From assembly GCA_001662425.1 (NCBI GenBank), contig BDDC01000024.1:27626-91625 (forward strand): a DNA stretch of 64,000 bases, written 5' to 3'. The notes below the pieces were generated by a model that was not told the DNA's origin, searched no databases, and worked only from the letters and a program-made list of their open reading frames with translations. Made by a program: the position numbers and the translations under genes. This stretch comes from Chlamydomonas sphaeroides. Its lineage: Eukaryota > Chlorophyta > Chlorophyceae > Chlamydomonadales > Chlamydomonadaceae. Shown here in pieces: positions 36,301 to 48,920 of this stretch (position 1 is the first letter of the stretch; every line of letters begins with the position of its first letter).

Positions 36301-38417
36301 CGTGCGTGCGGCCAGGGCGCGGAGTAAGTGGGGCAAGTGGCTTCTACCTCCAAGGAGGCGGTCGTGTGGGCAAGGCGTTGCCGCAGGGCAGAAGTGCCGT
36401 ATGTACGCGGTGTTGACCCTGCCTGGCTATGTTAGATTGTAACCTGGAACGCTGGGAGGCTGCACGTTTTAAGCAACGCGACCACTTTTACCAGTTTTTC
36501 TGCCGAACGCAGCCTGGGCCCCACTGAGAGAGCACAGGCGACCCATATTCATTGTGTAGTGACGTTCCGTGTTTGTCCCTTACTTGTAATGAGCGCCAGA
36601 GAGCAGCGCCCGCTGCTGGACCCATTATTACGCCTATGCAACCCTCGCAGCCGTACTGCTGTTGCCGTGCTACCCCCAACTGCCCCCATGCCATACAACT
36701 CTCCCTACCCGTCTGTGCAGCTCAATCCCAGCTCAACCCCAGCACGGGCCACCACGCAGCCTAGCAGCCACCACAACCACAGACCGTTTATCAACCGCGC
36801 CAGCTCGATCGGCGACCGCCCGCCTTTCCCTCCCGCCTTCCTTCCCCTCGGCTTTTCGGTGGTTTACCCGTCCCTTGCAGGTAGGCATGCCTACGCATTT
36901 AAAACCTCCCCAGCTGCGCATGGGTGCATGGCTCGCCCCCAAAAGAGGCCGCCCAGACCAGGCGCAAACAGTCGGTCAGTATGCGGTTGTCGCCGGGGTT
37001 ATTTAGGGGGTCTTGGGCACACCGACATCCGTGCCCTCGCCCCACGGGCCGAACCTAGCCGCCCGGACTGCCTATAACGGCAGGACGGCACTCTGCCCAA
37101 CAGCCGCACGCACGTGCCAGCAACGCTACTACGTTCCGCAGTATTGGGACACTTTAACGCACGAAAGCGGCCAGGCACCGCTCTCTCCGACAGCCGCTCC
37201 CAAGCCATCGTGACGCATCGGTCAGACGGTGGCGAGGTCGGGCCGGGTCAACCCTTCAGCGCCAGCCACTCCTGAGGGCAAGGGGGCGGGGCAGGCGGGG
37301 CAGGCGCCGTGGGCGAGCAGGTCGGCCAGCGCGGCGGCGAGGTCACTGCCCCCTGGCCATGTATGGCTTGCTGGGCGGCGGCGGTTGCTATGGCCGTAGG
37401 CTTTCGCTAGCGCGAGGCCGGGAGGGGCCAGGGGCCTGCCATTCACTGGCATTCATGCATGCCCCGGCCATGTACGGGTGAAGCGTGAAGGGACTTGGGT
37501 CGTCGCGTCCCAGACAAGCAAGTGCCGACACTGTGACGCACCCGCATGGCGAGTCGATAGGGTGGTAGGCGCCGCGGGCGCCTGCGCAAGCAACGTACGC
37601 CTTAGGAGCTCGGCTGCCTCGACCATGCCGGCGTCGCCTGCGACCTGTCGACATCTAGCTGCTGACCAAGTTCACCGTCTTCCTACCCCCATTGACAGGT
37701 TAACTCCCGGTTGTGTGCGGGGATGGGAGCGGGCGCCGCGCCAGCGGCCATCCAGCATCGTAACAGGAGCCATAGCCTTCGCTACACCCACACGCGCACA
37801 GAACCTGCACTCCTCGGTAGGCAGGGTACGGCCAGCGCTGCTGCAAAGTCCTGCGGTTCCCACTACGGATAGTTCCTCTCTAACCCTTAACGTCGGCGAG
37901 TCAGGTGTATCCCCATTTATTCTTTATCCACAGAAAGCAACGCCTTAAAAGTGAAGTAGCCCAATCATGGGTGGTGGCGGCCGCCGGCAGCCCTAGGTGA
38001 AGGACTGGTTGAGGTGGGGGCCCGCCCCTTTTCCAATCCCAGATGGGGCCCAGATGGGGCCACCTTGTCAAGGCACACGCCAGACCTCGAACGAACGCCA
38101 GGGGGAAGCGAAACTGAAACCCGCCCAGGTCCCGCCACGGGTCCGCTAGTCCCGCCGGACGCCGGATTGAGCCGGGAGCAGGGCGCTACGCAGGGCACTT
38201 ACCATGCGTGGCTGGTATGAACGTGAGGAATCGGCGTCGTGAATTGTGCATATGTGCGCTGCCTGCTGTCCTCTGCCAGTGACGGCCAAGGTAATCCTGC
38301 TGCACGCATACGTGGCGCGGAAGTGTAACGGCAGTCAGTTGCGCTCCTACGGGCGCCTTACTCTGTGTAGAGGCATTACATGATCGCGGTGATACGTGCC
38401 ATCAGCTAGGGTTCGTG

Positions 38418-38700
38418 GCACGCACAAAACGTCCGTCAATGTGTGCATGGCGTGACGCGTCTTACTGTATGCATCTCGAAGTCAAAACTCGATCGCGCTA
38501 CCAGCGACCTAGTTATCATGCATGGAGGATACCTGTCACTGCTTGGCATCAGGAGCGCGCATGTTCACAACCGGTCCGCCGATAACGGTGCGGTCATCGC
38601 CTTTGTCGTGATTGCTATCATTGTCGTGGGTTTCGCTTCTCACGCACCTCCAGCGGCCCACACCCGCACCATAGCTTGGCATAGAACGTACGCGACCTAC
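38418..38700 (+). promoter_or_regulatory. Upstream segment of paralogue 1, duplicated at 50971-51260
   Basis: Shared blocks in the same order are GGCACGCACAAAACGTCCGT, CTTACTGTATGCATCT, TTCACAACCGGT, and GCGGTCATCGCCTTTGTCGT, with short indels between them. They lie 290-570 bp before the start codon of each paralogue. They could be promoter or simply the edge of the duplicated block. Confidence 0.6.
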
Positions 38701-38987
38701 AAAGGCACTGCTGGCACAGCAGCTCAGCCCCTTCCTAATTGCGACATACAGCAGCTTACCAAGGTCGGCGCACTGTAAGCATAGCATACTGAAGCACTGT
38801 AAGCATGGCGTTGTGCGCTTGGTTGGCACGAGCAACAGTAGTCGCTTCGATGAGGTTGCGTTACCTCGCAAGTCGTTTCAAACCCTCACCGCGTACAAGC
38901 TCTCTGCATAGCTTATCATGCAATTTTAGAAGCTATAACGTGCCCGCCCCGGTTGACCACGCCTAAAACCGGCAGGCATTCGCGAGC

Positions 38988-41900
38988 ATGGACTACATGG
39001 ACGACCCGCCGCTGCCCGGCTCGCCTCGCACCGCTCGGGCCATCGGGACCTCGAGGCTCGCATCCGGTACCGGGGCCAGCGCTAGAAACCTGGGAAGCCA
39101 TGGGTCCTGGATGCACGAGCCCGGTCAACCTGGTGACGGGCGCGCCGGCGTCGTGTTGGGCCTGGGCAGCCGCCAAGGATCCCTGCGAGCTGCCGTTGCT
39201 GAGTCAACGGGCGAAGGCCTTGCAGGCGCGGAAGCTGGGCCGGCCCGCGACAAGTCTCTGGGCACGGGCGCGGTCACAGGCGGTAAGCAGCCCCGGTACA
39301 CACGCGCACGCTGCGTGAACGAAGGCCATCCAGATAGCTCGCTCCATCCAACGCAATGCTGCACAGACCTTGAAACTAATGCCTTCGCTGCAATCTCAGG
39401 CCTGTCGATGAGACAGCAAGCCCGGGTGGCCCCCATACTGGCGGAGTTTGACACGAATGCCGACAAGCAGATCGACGAGAAGGAGGTGCGGCTGAGTCTG
39501 TGCGCGTGTATGTATGCATATGTATGGGTTAGGCGACTGCTGCCCCGCTCCTGCGGTCCCGCCCCACACCACATGGCCGGGCGTCCCAACACATCGTGAC
39601 CCCGACCGGCCACGTGCCCACCTCGCTCCCGCCCCCCATTGCGCAGCTTGCTCAGCTGGTGAGCAAGATGGTGAGCGAGCGCGAGGACAAGAAGCGGCTC
39701 AAGATTGCGCTCATCGTGCTGTCGGTGGTGGTGCTGGTGCTGCTGGGCGCCATGACGGGGCTGACCTGGGCCATTGTGGCGGCGCTCAAGGACACCACGG
39801 TGAGCCGCGGCGCGCAGGGCCGTGGCTTGCATCCCCATGTTGACAATGCCGTGTTGCCATGAACCGGAGGATAACATGCAAGCCGTTGATGTGCTCTTGC
39901 CTGTCGCTCGCTCCCTGGCCGTTACGTTGGCTCACAGGTCCAGGGCGACGTGCTGTACGTCAAGGGCAGCGATTCGGAAGTGGTACGCACCGCCTCCAAT
40001 GAAATGACCATCGTCAACGGGGCGCTGATAAACCGCCAAGTCATGACCGCGGCTGCCAACACTAACATCTCTGTAATCTCTGGCAACGCGTCGATCACTG
40101 GAGCACCCGAGGCTGTCATCCGCACCGCCTCATACGTCGGCACCCCTCACGCCTTCAGCAGCCAGGTCAACATCCTCGCACTGATGGAACTCAAGTACCT
40201 CTACGTAAGCGAGGGCTGGGGGCGGGAGCCGGTAGGGGTTAGGGTTGAAAATCGCGGGTTACATACACAGCGTGTCGCTTAGCAAGCCGTGCACCACGTG
40301 TCGCTCAGCGGTTCAGTCTTGATCACACAAACACATCATCCTGAAGTGACACTCAGCCTTTTGCGCAAGCAAGCTGTCGTGGGCTGCTGGTAGCAAAAGT
40401 GCTGACGAGCGTGCGTAGGCGCGTGCAACTAAATTATAAAATGCTTCCTCAATAAGTAGCACCAGCATGCTTAGATGTCAGCCTAGCTCCAGCGCTGACC
40501 TCCGTCCTGCAGGGTCCTGCCTCGTGTTGCCGGACAAGCAAGCGCAACTGTGACAGGAGCAGGTCCGCTCGTCCTGCCACACCCCCAAGCAAGGGAATCC
40601 GGGGTGTGCGTCGTGCATCGCGTCCCAACTCAATGGCTGACATCCGCGCAGATGCATGCATTTACCCGCTACTCACCCCATGGCTGCTAACGCCTCCTGT
40701 GCGGTTGCATTCCGCCCCGGACCCACGCAGATCACGGGCACCGGCTCCATCGAGGTGGCCCTGATGGTGCAGGGTGTGGCCCGTGTGCCCGACGAGGACA
40801 GCGTCCACNNNNNNNNNNTGTGGTGCATATCCTCACAGTCGCAGGTAGGGGTCGGCTGCAGGGTGCGTGCCGCGGCTTCCCCACCGGCCTCCTGACGATG
40901 ACTGTCGCTACTGTCGCCCACCCCACGAAACCCCAGGCACCATTACCCTGGACGACCGCGTCATCCGCTTTGAGGAGGGCATGGCGCCCATCTTCGTGCG
41001 TGCTGGCTTCATCGTGTCTCGCACCGGCCGCAGCCTCCTAGGCATCTACGACGTCCTGGTGAGGGGCGGGTGGACAGGCAGTGGGGAGGTAACAGGGTAG
41101 TAGCGAAATAGTAAGCCAGGCTCAGCAGGATTACTGTGGACGTAGCGTGGTGAGCGGCCAGCCTGCTGGGACTGGGGGCCGCTGAGGCTCACTGCGGCCA
41201 ACATACAGCACAGCATCGCGGGCTTATGGTGTTGACCCCTTGCGCCCCCTGGCCCATGCTGCCTGGCCCCCTTGCTTTTCCACTTCTTCTGCAGGGCTTC
41301 TTCAATTTCATCAAGGTCGGTTGGTCAGCCCCAGGGGGCTTGGCGGCGCACTTTCTGGTTTCATGATTCGGCGGCTGTGCGGTCCCGCGCCCTACCGCGC
41401 CCTACCGCCCCAGGGGTTTCCAAGACCTGCCACCCTGCTCGCACTCCACTCACCCACGCCCCTCCACCCACTCTTGTTCTACGCCCCTTCCCCTCCCAGG
41501 ACCTGGAGATCTTCAACCTGCCGCCCGACCAGCCCCGCCCGCAGCTGCCCTCGGCCAACTCCCGCATGAGGCTCAAGGTGTGGCGGGCAGCCTCATAACT
41601 ACAGGACGTCTCTACCTTTGAAATGACTGGAAACATGGTCGCCTGCTGGACGTTGCCATCATGCATACTTGTGCGGCGCTCAGCCTGCTGAGCCAGCCAG
41701 CGCGGCCTGCTGCGCATGAAGCCACATCGCTTTGCACCGTCACGTACCATGCTGCAGCACTTCACGCCTGACTCGCGCGGCTGCCTCGTAGAGCCAACCC
41801 CGCGAGCCAGCCCCGCCCTCCGTTATGCTCCCCGGTGCTTGCTCCCTGCAGGTCTTTGAGCCGTGCATGATCCCGTACGACCCCTCCAAGGACCGCTGCG

Positions 41901-44900
41901 TCTACACCTCGCCCGACCCGGACGCCAGCGCTGCCAGGCTGCTCCCCGCCATGCCCAACCTGCCGCCCGCGCCGCCCTCGCCGCGGCTGCCGAACATGCC
42001 ACCACCCTCACCCGCGCCGCCCAGGAGCGCCAGCACCGGCCGTCGCGCGCAGCGTCGCGTGCTCCACATCCGGCCACACCAGCGCGTGCTTCAGACCAGC
42101 GGCGGTAAGCTGTCCCTGGTGCTTGGGTCTGCTGGCCATATCCCACCCAGCATGTGGCGCGCTGGTCCCAGCCAACGCCCCGTCCCTACCTGTATGCGCC
42201 AATGATCTCGAATGTCCCTGCAGGCAACGACTCGTTCTACCAGGACCTCGCCGGCGTCGAGGTGGTGGACGGGCAGCGCTACATGACGCAGTGAGTACTT
42301 GTGGCACGGGGCACGCGTACAGCGGGGCTTGCGTGGGGGCGCAGGGCCCGAGCCCATTGTCTCTCATTTGCCACCCGCCCTTCCCACGCCGCTATCGCGC
42401 ACGCTAGCGAAGGTGCCTCCCTTGCCGTGCCGCAGCTACGAGACGGCCACTATGTGGCAGGGCATGATCCGGACCGTGTACGAGTTTGCGCTCTTCCCCA
42501 GCTACCGCAAGATCGAGGTCGCAAACGACGCCACCAAAACCGTGCAGGCCTGGCAGGAGCAGGCAAGCTGCTGGCGGCGCGCGCCAACGTTTCTGTGCAA
42601 GCCTGGCTCTAGCTTTGGGCGGCTGAACAGCACAGGGCCCCTTGCTTTGAGCCCTACATCACCAGAAAAACACGTGCTGGCCCCCCGGGACGCGCAGGTG
42701 CTGCCGGCGGATGCGGTGGTGTCGCAGCGGAACTTCTTCTGCAGCTCCTTCCCCATGCCCGCGAGCAAGTTCGACAAGTTCAAGGACCTCAAGAACACCA
42801 GCGCTGCCAACTTCACCTTCGTCGGCTACACCGAGGTGTACGGCAGGCGAGTCGCTGTTGAACAGCAACGTGCCTGGAGTATGGCTGCTGGCCGGTGTTT
42901 GCCGTACAAGCCGTTGTGCAAGCCGCTGTACGTACCAGTCGTCCTTGGCTGCCTTGGCAGCTCTGACACGCAGCAGCTCGGATGCGCCCCACCAACCGAT
43001 GCCCGACCTGCGTCACGCCCTGCGCCCGCCTTCACTGCCGCGCAGGTCGGCGCGCCACTTTAAGCTCACCATCGCCCAGCCCTACCAGGCCAACGCAACG
43101 GTGGCCAGCACCCTCAAGCCACCGCCCTCGGCCGGCAGCCCCTCTGGCGCGGTGAGTTACTCGGCAGCCCAACCTGGGCGCCGTAAGTACGTGCTCAGGC
43201 CGGCCCCGCTGGAGGCGGCCGGCCCAGCCTCTCCACAGACAGAACCAAGCCGCACAGCCCTCGCGTGCGTGCAGCACAGGCGTGGGCCGGGTAGCTCCGG
43301 CAGGCCCTCCACGCGCTTACAGCCCTGTCCACCTGCGCCCCCTCCGGCCCTGCTTACACACCGCGCCGTCCGCAGAACATCCCGCTGCCAGCCACCCTGG
43401 AGGTGGACTACTTTGACAGCCGCAAGGACTACAGCCCACTGGGCTTCGAAATGTACCACCCCGTGGCGGGTGAGCGGCGAGCGGCCGCGCAGGGGACTCG
43501 GGCCCCCGCCACGGCACTGAAATGTGGGGGCGTCCTCATGTTGTAATGGCGGCGAACGTCGGGCCCCGTGCCCATCGTCCACCTGAGGCGCGCCCTACCA
43601 AGCCGTTTCGTTGGGGACAACCCGACGAGGCGGGGCACAGATCGCAGCAGCTAGCAACGCGCTCGTAGCCCGCCTGACGATGGCTTCCTCCCGCCGCCCG
43701 CGACTGTGCAGGCCACATCATCATCCAGGTGACTGAGTTTGCCAACCTGACGGCCGCCGACATCACGCCTGGTCTCTTTGTGGCACCCACGGCCGCCTCG
43801 GGCTGCTCCAACGATACCGCCATCCCCCGCCTGAGCTCGCCCTTCACCGTGCCGCGCTACCGGTCTGAGGAGGAGCGCATGCAGCCCAGGATTGGTGAGC
43901 GCCCAAACCTTGAGAGGGACGGTCCGCTGTGCGTCATCTGAAGCGGATTCGCGGTCCTTCACAACGTGCCGTGGCTCATGCGGGGCGACGCTGCTGCAGC
44001 GACCCGTGTGCGCATGGACGCCTGGACGCACCCACCCACCCAACCAGCGGGGCCCTGCCTGCGGGGCTCTGCCTGCCGTGGCTCATGTGGGGCGAAGGCG
44101 CTGCAGCAACGAACCCGTGTGCGCATGCCGGGCAGGGTTCCAGCCGGCGGGGCCCTGACTGCGGACGTCATCCGCCCTCCATGCGTGTGCCCTGCAGACG
44201 ACAGCGTTTCCGGCCACCGGCGCGCGCTGGTGGAGGCCGAGTCGCTGCACCGTGCTGAGCTGTGGGAGCGCCTCGACCACCGCAACGCTTCGGATGTTGA
44301 GAACTGGCCGGCCTGGGCGCTGGACCTGTACGGCGCCGCAACACCAGCGCAGCTGCGGGCACGGGTGAGACCGCACAGGCAGGGAGCAAGGAAGGGAATG
44401 CGGCTTCCCGGCTGAATGGCAAGCGTGGATGCCGGCGCTCGTGCACTGCAACGAAGGCCGCCGGCCCATGCTCCCTTCGCCTGCCATATGTGCGGCTCGC
44501 TGCTGGGCCTACGTCCTATGCCGCCATGCACGTTCACGTAGCGCACCCTGGTCCCTTCCATTCCGCCCCATGCGTTTTCTCCTGGTCCACAGCTTTCGTC
44601 CGCCTGGGGACGTGACCTCGCTGGCGCGGGCGAACGGCGCAGCCTGCAGGACACCCCGGTGTGCGACCAGGTGCGTGGGCGACGACCCGACATACCACTG
44701 CTGGGTACTTGGCAATGCGGCATACAGCGTACGTACGGTGTACGGCGTACGCTGCGGGGGCGCGTATGTGGGCAGCAGCGGTACAGCTCCAGATTCTGCG
44801 GCGAGGCACGCGGCACGAGTCATCCAAGCCATAGAATCATGCACTTCCAACACCTGTGCGCCCCCGGCCCCCTGCTGCCAGCAGGTCGACACGCAGACCA

Positions 44901-47900
44901 TCACGGTGCCGGGCCTGCCATGCACGTTCGACCTGTCGTGGATCAACCAGGCCTATTTCGCAGCGGCGGCCAACTGCCAGGGAAGCTTTTTGCTCTTCCC
45001 CAACCTGTTCCTGCAGGGCTCGGCTGAGGTCAACATGTGCACAAAAAAGGTGTGATGCGTCCTGATATAAAATGAGCGAGCGAGGCACAGCAGCGTATTG
45101 CACACAGCATGCACAAGCGAGGGCAGCAGGGGGGGCTAGTTCTCACGCCCGGTGGCACAAGCTCGCACGAGCGAGTGCGCCCGCGCCCCGCCCGCCCACG
45201 GCGGCATGCTGATGCGTGCGTGCGCCTGCCCATCCATACCACAGGCCTCAGGCTGCACCAACCTCAAGCTCGATATGATGCCGTACATTGACATGGTGCC
45301 TTTCCTGAGATGGGTGCTGGGCGTCAGCACCGCCGACCTCAAGGTGCGTCCGTCGGCATGCTATGTCGGCATGAAGCTAGCTAACTCACTACAGGAGTGA
45401 CTCACTATAAAAGGAGTGATCAGAAGACGTGTGGTGGCTGTCCAACACCAATCGAGACACAGCGCACTTACTTTACCCGCGCCCGTTACCGCCCGCCCTC
45501 TGCGTACCCCACTCAACAGATGGATATGTGTGCCGGATACAATTGGGGGTGAGTTTGGGACGGGACCCACGCGGCGCGACTGGGGGCACCGCCGGCGCGC
45601 CGGGCATATCAACATAGCACAGGTGGATGGCAGGCCCGGTGGGCGCAAGCCATGAGCCGCTGTCTGCCGTACAGTGACGCTGCTGTGCGTGCGCGAGGTC
45701 CGTCGGTATAGCCTGCTATTGAGACTAATGGAGACCAAAACGCTCTTACTTTCTTGCCGCGCCTCACCGTGCAGCAACTTCGAGGGCTACATGACCGGCA
45801 TGCTCTCCACGCCGGCCGTGATCCTACGCGGCGAGCTGACGAGCAACCTCATGTTTTCCTCCTGCTGCATCGTAAGGCCCTGCGGCTGCCTGCCGCCGCC
45901 GCGGACGGCTGCCACGCGGCCGACTAGGGCTGCTCTCCCACTCAGCACACCGGTCGTGGGCGTGGGGGCTCGCCCCAGACACGCCCGCCCTCCTGATGAA
46001 TATAACGACACGTGTTGCACACGAGTCGTAACCATTTCTATTTCTATTTCTTTTCACTCAACACGCACTCAGGCAACGACCAGGAATCCGGATGGCGCCA
46101 TTTCCTGTCCCTTTAGCCAAGCAGGCTCGAGCCAAGCAGCAGCGCGCTCACCATCCCTTCATACACCGCACGTTCCTTCCTCTCAGCACGCACCGCACGG
46201 ACGCCCACTACGCCCACGGCCGGCCCCAAGGAACCCACCCACCTCGCCCTTCGTATGTAGTGGCTGGAGGAGGTTGCGCTCGAGGGCTTCCTGGGGGTCT
46301 CTGCGGGCTCGTACGACCTGTCGACCAGCATCGGGAGGTGGAGCATGCTGCCCGAGCCACTGTGAGCGAGCGCCGCGGCATTTATTTTATGCGCCCGACC
46401 TGGCAGCGCGCGATTCCCACACCGCAGCGCCAATGACGCGGCTCTCTATCTGGGCTGTAGGCCTCGCTGGCTGGCTGGCGGACATGTTCGCTGCTCGCTG
46501 CTCGCTGCCGTGAGCGTGCCGGCGCTCCTTACCCCGCCTTGCCCCAGGTACTTCCGGGGAACCGCCTCTCAGGCCAAGCGCGGCCGTGACCCGACTGGTG
46601 GGTGCGGCGCGCATGCATGCACGCTGCGCCAGTGCACGCAAGCAAGGCGCATAGCAGCGAGGCACGCCACGCCGCGCCCGCAGCTGGCGCAAAGCCCAGC
46701 TCGCGGGTTTACTCGCCCCCGCCCACTACCTGCATGCCCCGATGATGCCGACTCCTGCGCCGCGACCCCCTCACACCCGCAGTCACCAACCTGGCATCCA
46801 CCAGCGCCTACAGCGTCGCCGAGGGATTTACGTGAGCAGCGGTGTACTGTATCCACGGCCCAGGCGCACGCGTGCGTGGCCGCGCCCCGCTGCGGCCTCC
46901 TGCGCATTGTTTAGCACGCTGCGTGCGGGTTGGCGCTGGGCGGGGGCGGGACGCGCGCTGCGTGGCGCTGCACAGATCCTTGGGGCGCACAGGCCCACGC
47001 ACAGCCGTACACACGCACGCGTGAAGGTAGGGTCTCTTGGCGTCTGGTGGGTTTGACTGTTGACACCGCAAGCGCCCCGTGTGGCCTGGCCTCCTCCCCG
47101 TGCAGGGGCGCGTGGGGCGGCATCTCTTACTGCCACCAGCGCGACGCCCTCTCCGAGGGCTACAGCAAGGCGCTGCCCATCCGCGGCTTCAATCTGCGGG
47201 TCGAGAGCGACCAGGGCATGTGAGCGCGTGGGCGAGGGGGGGCGGAGGGTGCTGGGCAATGAGATGCGGTGGGGGACCCAGCAGGACACCAGGGCACCAG
47301 GGCTCCGTGGTTGCGTTGCTGCCATGTGGGGGCGGGGCTCCAGGATTCCGCAACGGATGGGTGGCGAGTGGCGGTGCGGGCGCAGCAGCTGGCTGACCAA
47401 GAGCTCAAAACGGTACCGCGGGCGCCTTGATTTGCGCAGAAACGACGACACCGCCCTCAATGGGCTCAAGGTCGAGTGCAACAACGAGGAACAGGCACGT
47501 GTTGGATGGGCGGGCCCGCGGGATGGGCCATCAATCAGCATTCGCGGCGCGCTGTCAACTCGCTCGTTGCCTCTCATTGCCTCTTGCAACTCGTGGACCG
47601 GGCGGGCCTTCACGGCACTGCCTGCTTGCGCCTCTCGCTCCCACCTCCACGGCAACAGGTTGACGTCGAGGAGGGCCTGTGGGGCACCTGGCGCGGCTGG
47701 TGGGTGGCAGCAGCCAAAGATGCTGAAGGGGTCATGTCACGGGACACCATAGCACTGGGTTGGAATGGGGCGCGGAGCAAGCACGGCGTGCAGCGGGGAC
47801 CCCACGGGGTAACAACCCGCTGTGCGAAGATGCTGGTCGCAGGTGCCAGCCAGTCAGGTCTCTGGTGTGCCTGGCCGGCCTCACGCACACGGCTTGTCAC

Positions 47901-48920
47901 GTCATGCCTGCACCGCCTGCTCTGCGCAGGTCGTACTGCCCGTACGGAAAGTATGTCACCGGAGCACAGTTCAAGCTGAAGCAGAAGGGCAGCGGCGACG
48001 AGACGGCCGGCAATGCGTGAGTCTGCCACGATCAGCATCACGGGACGGCATCCCTGACGGAAAGCCCAGCCTGCTGCTTAGCCCGCTGCTAAGTCTGCTG
48101 CGCTAGCCCCCACCTACCGCGCGCCTGCCTGCTGGCGCCCCGCCACTGCTGCCGCTTGCAGCATTCGGTTTAAGTGCTCCGACGGAACCGTCATTCGCTC
48201 CGCCTTCGAGCAGCAGTGGGGCGAGTGAGTTACCGGCCCACCGCCGCTTGCTGCGCCCGATACAAACGCGCTGAGAGAAGCGTGCATGGAGCTGTGGCGG
48301 CGCTCGCTGAGATGCCTGGACAAACTGTGTGCTGCGCGTCGTACGTGCCCCTGCTGCCCATACTTCATACCCATGCTGCTGCTGGGATCCTCACATACAC
48401 CGCCGACCCTCCTGCGCGCCCCTTCACTCACAGCTGGTCTGCCTGGCGCGAGTGCCCCGCGGGCCAGTACGTGTGCGGCCTGCAGGTGCGTGCGCGCGAG
48501 CGCGCGTCAATGAGGGGAGCACGTTGCCGTCGCGGCGGCCGAGCTATGGAGGTTACTGCCGAGGGCCCACATCTGCACGTGCTGGAAGCAGCAGCCTAGC
48601 GGCGAATAATGTCACATACATGTTGCCGGTGTTTTGCGTGCGTTGCTCGCCGCGGTTGGGGTTTGGAAACGGAGAGCTGCCGCGACCGTTTGTCCCTACT
48701 TGCTATCTTGCCGTAGGTCCGATTCCAGGACGCCCTGCTCAGTCTCATCAGCGATGACACGGTGAGCCGCGGGAGCTGCAGCGAGCCTGCACGTGTTTGT
48801 GTGTGCATGCATTGCCCCATGGCTGATCAGGGCGTCCGTCTTATCCTTGCTTGGTCTGTCGCCCGCCCACCCCGCCCTCAGGCCATGAACGGCCTCAAGT
48901 TCTACTGCTGCACCCTGTAA
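38988..48920 (+). CDS. Single-pass membrane protein with EF-hand, large ectodomain and C-terminal VMO-I domain, copy 1
   Basis: Thirty-two exons: 38988-39282, 39400-39485, 39647-39799, 39938-40204, 40731-40844 (10-N gap), 40937-41058, 41295-41315, 41500-41577, 41852-42104, 42224-42290, 42436-42562, 42698-42846, 43046-43151, 43376-43469, 43712-43894, 44198-44364, 44593-44670, 44885-45049, 45245-45343, 45520-45548, 45775-45871, 46261-46361, 46548-46597, 46783-46831, 47106-47219, 47440-47494, 47659-47699, 47930-48016, 48162-48224, 48434-48485, 48717-48761, 48882-48920; about 1146 residues. Disordered N-terminus, then one perfect EF-hand loop (DTNADKQIDEKE), a basic stretch, one membrane helix (IALIVLSVVVLVLLGAMTGL), giving N-inside topology, a ~900-residue Cys-containing ectodomain with a Pro-rich linker, and three VMO-I repeats ending at NGLKFYCC. 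The middle ectodomain matches no family I know. Copy 2 confirms nearly all exons. Three introns use GC donors. Confidence 0.85.
40809..40818. other. 10-N assembly gap inside exon 5 of copy 1
   Basis: Copy 2 has 109 bases in the matching exon, while copy 1 has 104 known bases plus 10 N. A true gap of 5 bases restores the frame, so the N-run looks oversized by 5. This is not evidence of a broken gene. Confidence 0.8.
41295..41315 (+). other. 21-bp micro-exon (seven codons) in copy 1
   Basis: Encodes GFFNFIK between a TCTGCAG acceptor and a GTCGGT donor. The matching 21-bp exon in copy 2 (53777-53797) encodes the same peptide from a partly different DNA sequence, which shows it is real coding sequence under selection. 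Confidence 0.85.
43968..44190 (+). repeat. About 107-bp tandem duplication in intron 15 of copy 1
   Basis: Two diverged copies start with GCCGTGGCTCATG at 43968 and about 44075, and both contain a GCTGCAGC..AC..CCGTGTGCGCATG block and GGGGCCCTG. Not present in the matching intron of copy 2. Confidence 0.75.
47106..48920 (+). other. VMO-I type beta-prism domain of copy 1 (three repeats)
   Basis: Exons 25-32 encode three similar segments, each with a pattern W..W..C...Y..G, then DDTA.NG/NA, then C: YCHQRD..RGFNLRVE..NDDTALNGLKVEC; YCPYGKYVTGAQFK..DETAGNAIRFKC; ECPAGQYVCGLQVRF..DDTAMNGLKFYC. This is the signature of vitelline membrane outer layer protein I, a secreted beta-prism known mainly from animals. 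Carbohydrate binding is a reasonable inference, not shown. Confidence 0.85.

Larger units (their letters stand above)
32192..38987. other. Gene-poor 6.8-kb interval between the cyclase and the paralogue pair
   Basis: I find no gene with family resemblance here. The left part holds the cyclase 3' UTR (TGTAA at 33390 and 33510). Small features: a 20-bp direct repeat GCGAAGGTGCGCGTGGG (33637-33670) and an imperfect dispersed repeat starting ATGCGCGGGCGAGCGG at about 35010 and 35589. From about 36200 rightwards the sequence is less GC-rich. The right end (38418-38700) is duplicated upstream of the second paralogue. The longest frame, 34074-34604 (176 codons), has no recognisable domain and is not called. 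Confidence 0.5.

Noticed and set aside
36285..36310. Alternating ACGT run (GTACGCGTACGTACGTGCG) as a regulatory palindrome
   Set aside because: Isolated simple sequence with no gene or repeat context to support a role.
40731..40844. Apparent frameshift in copy 1 exon 5
   Set aside because: It is explained by an N-run set at 10 where copy 2 indicates 5 missing bases.
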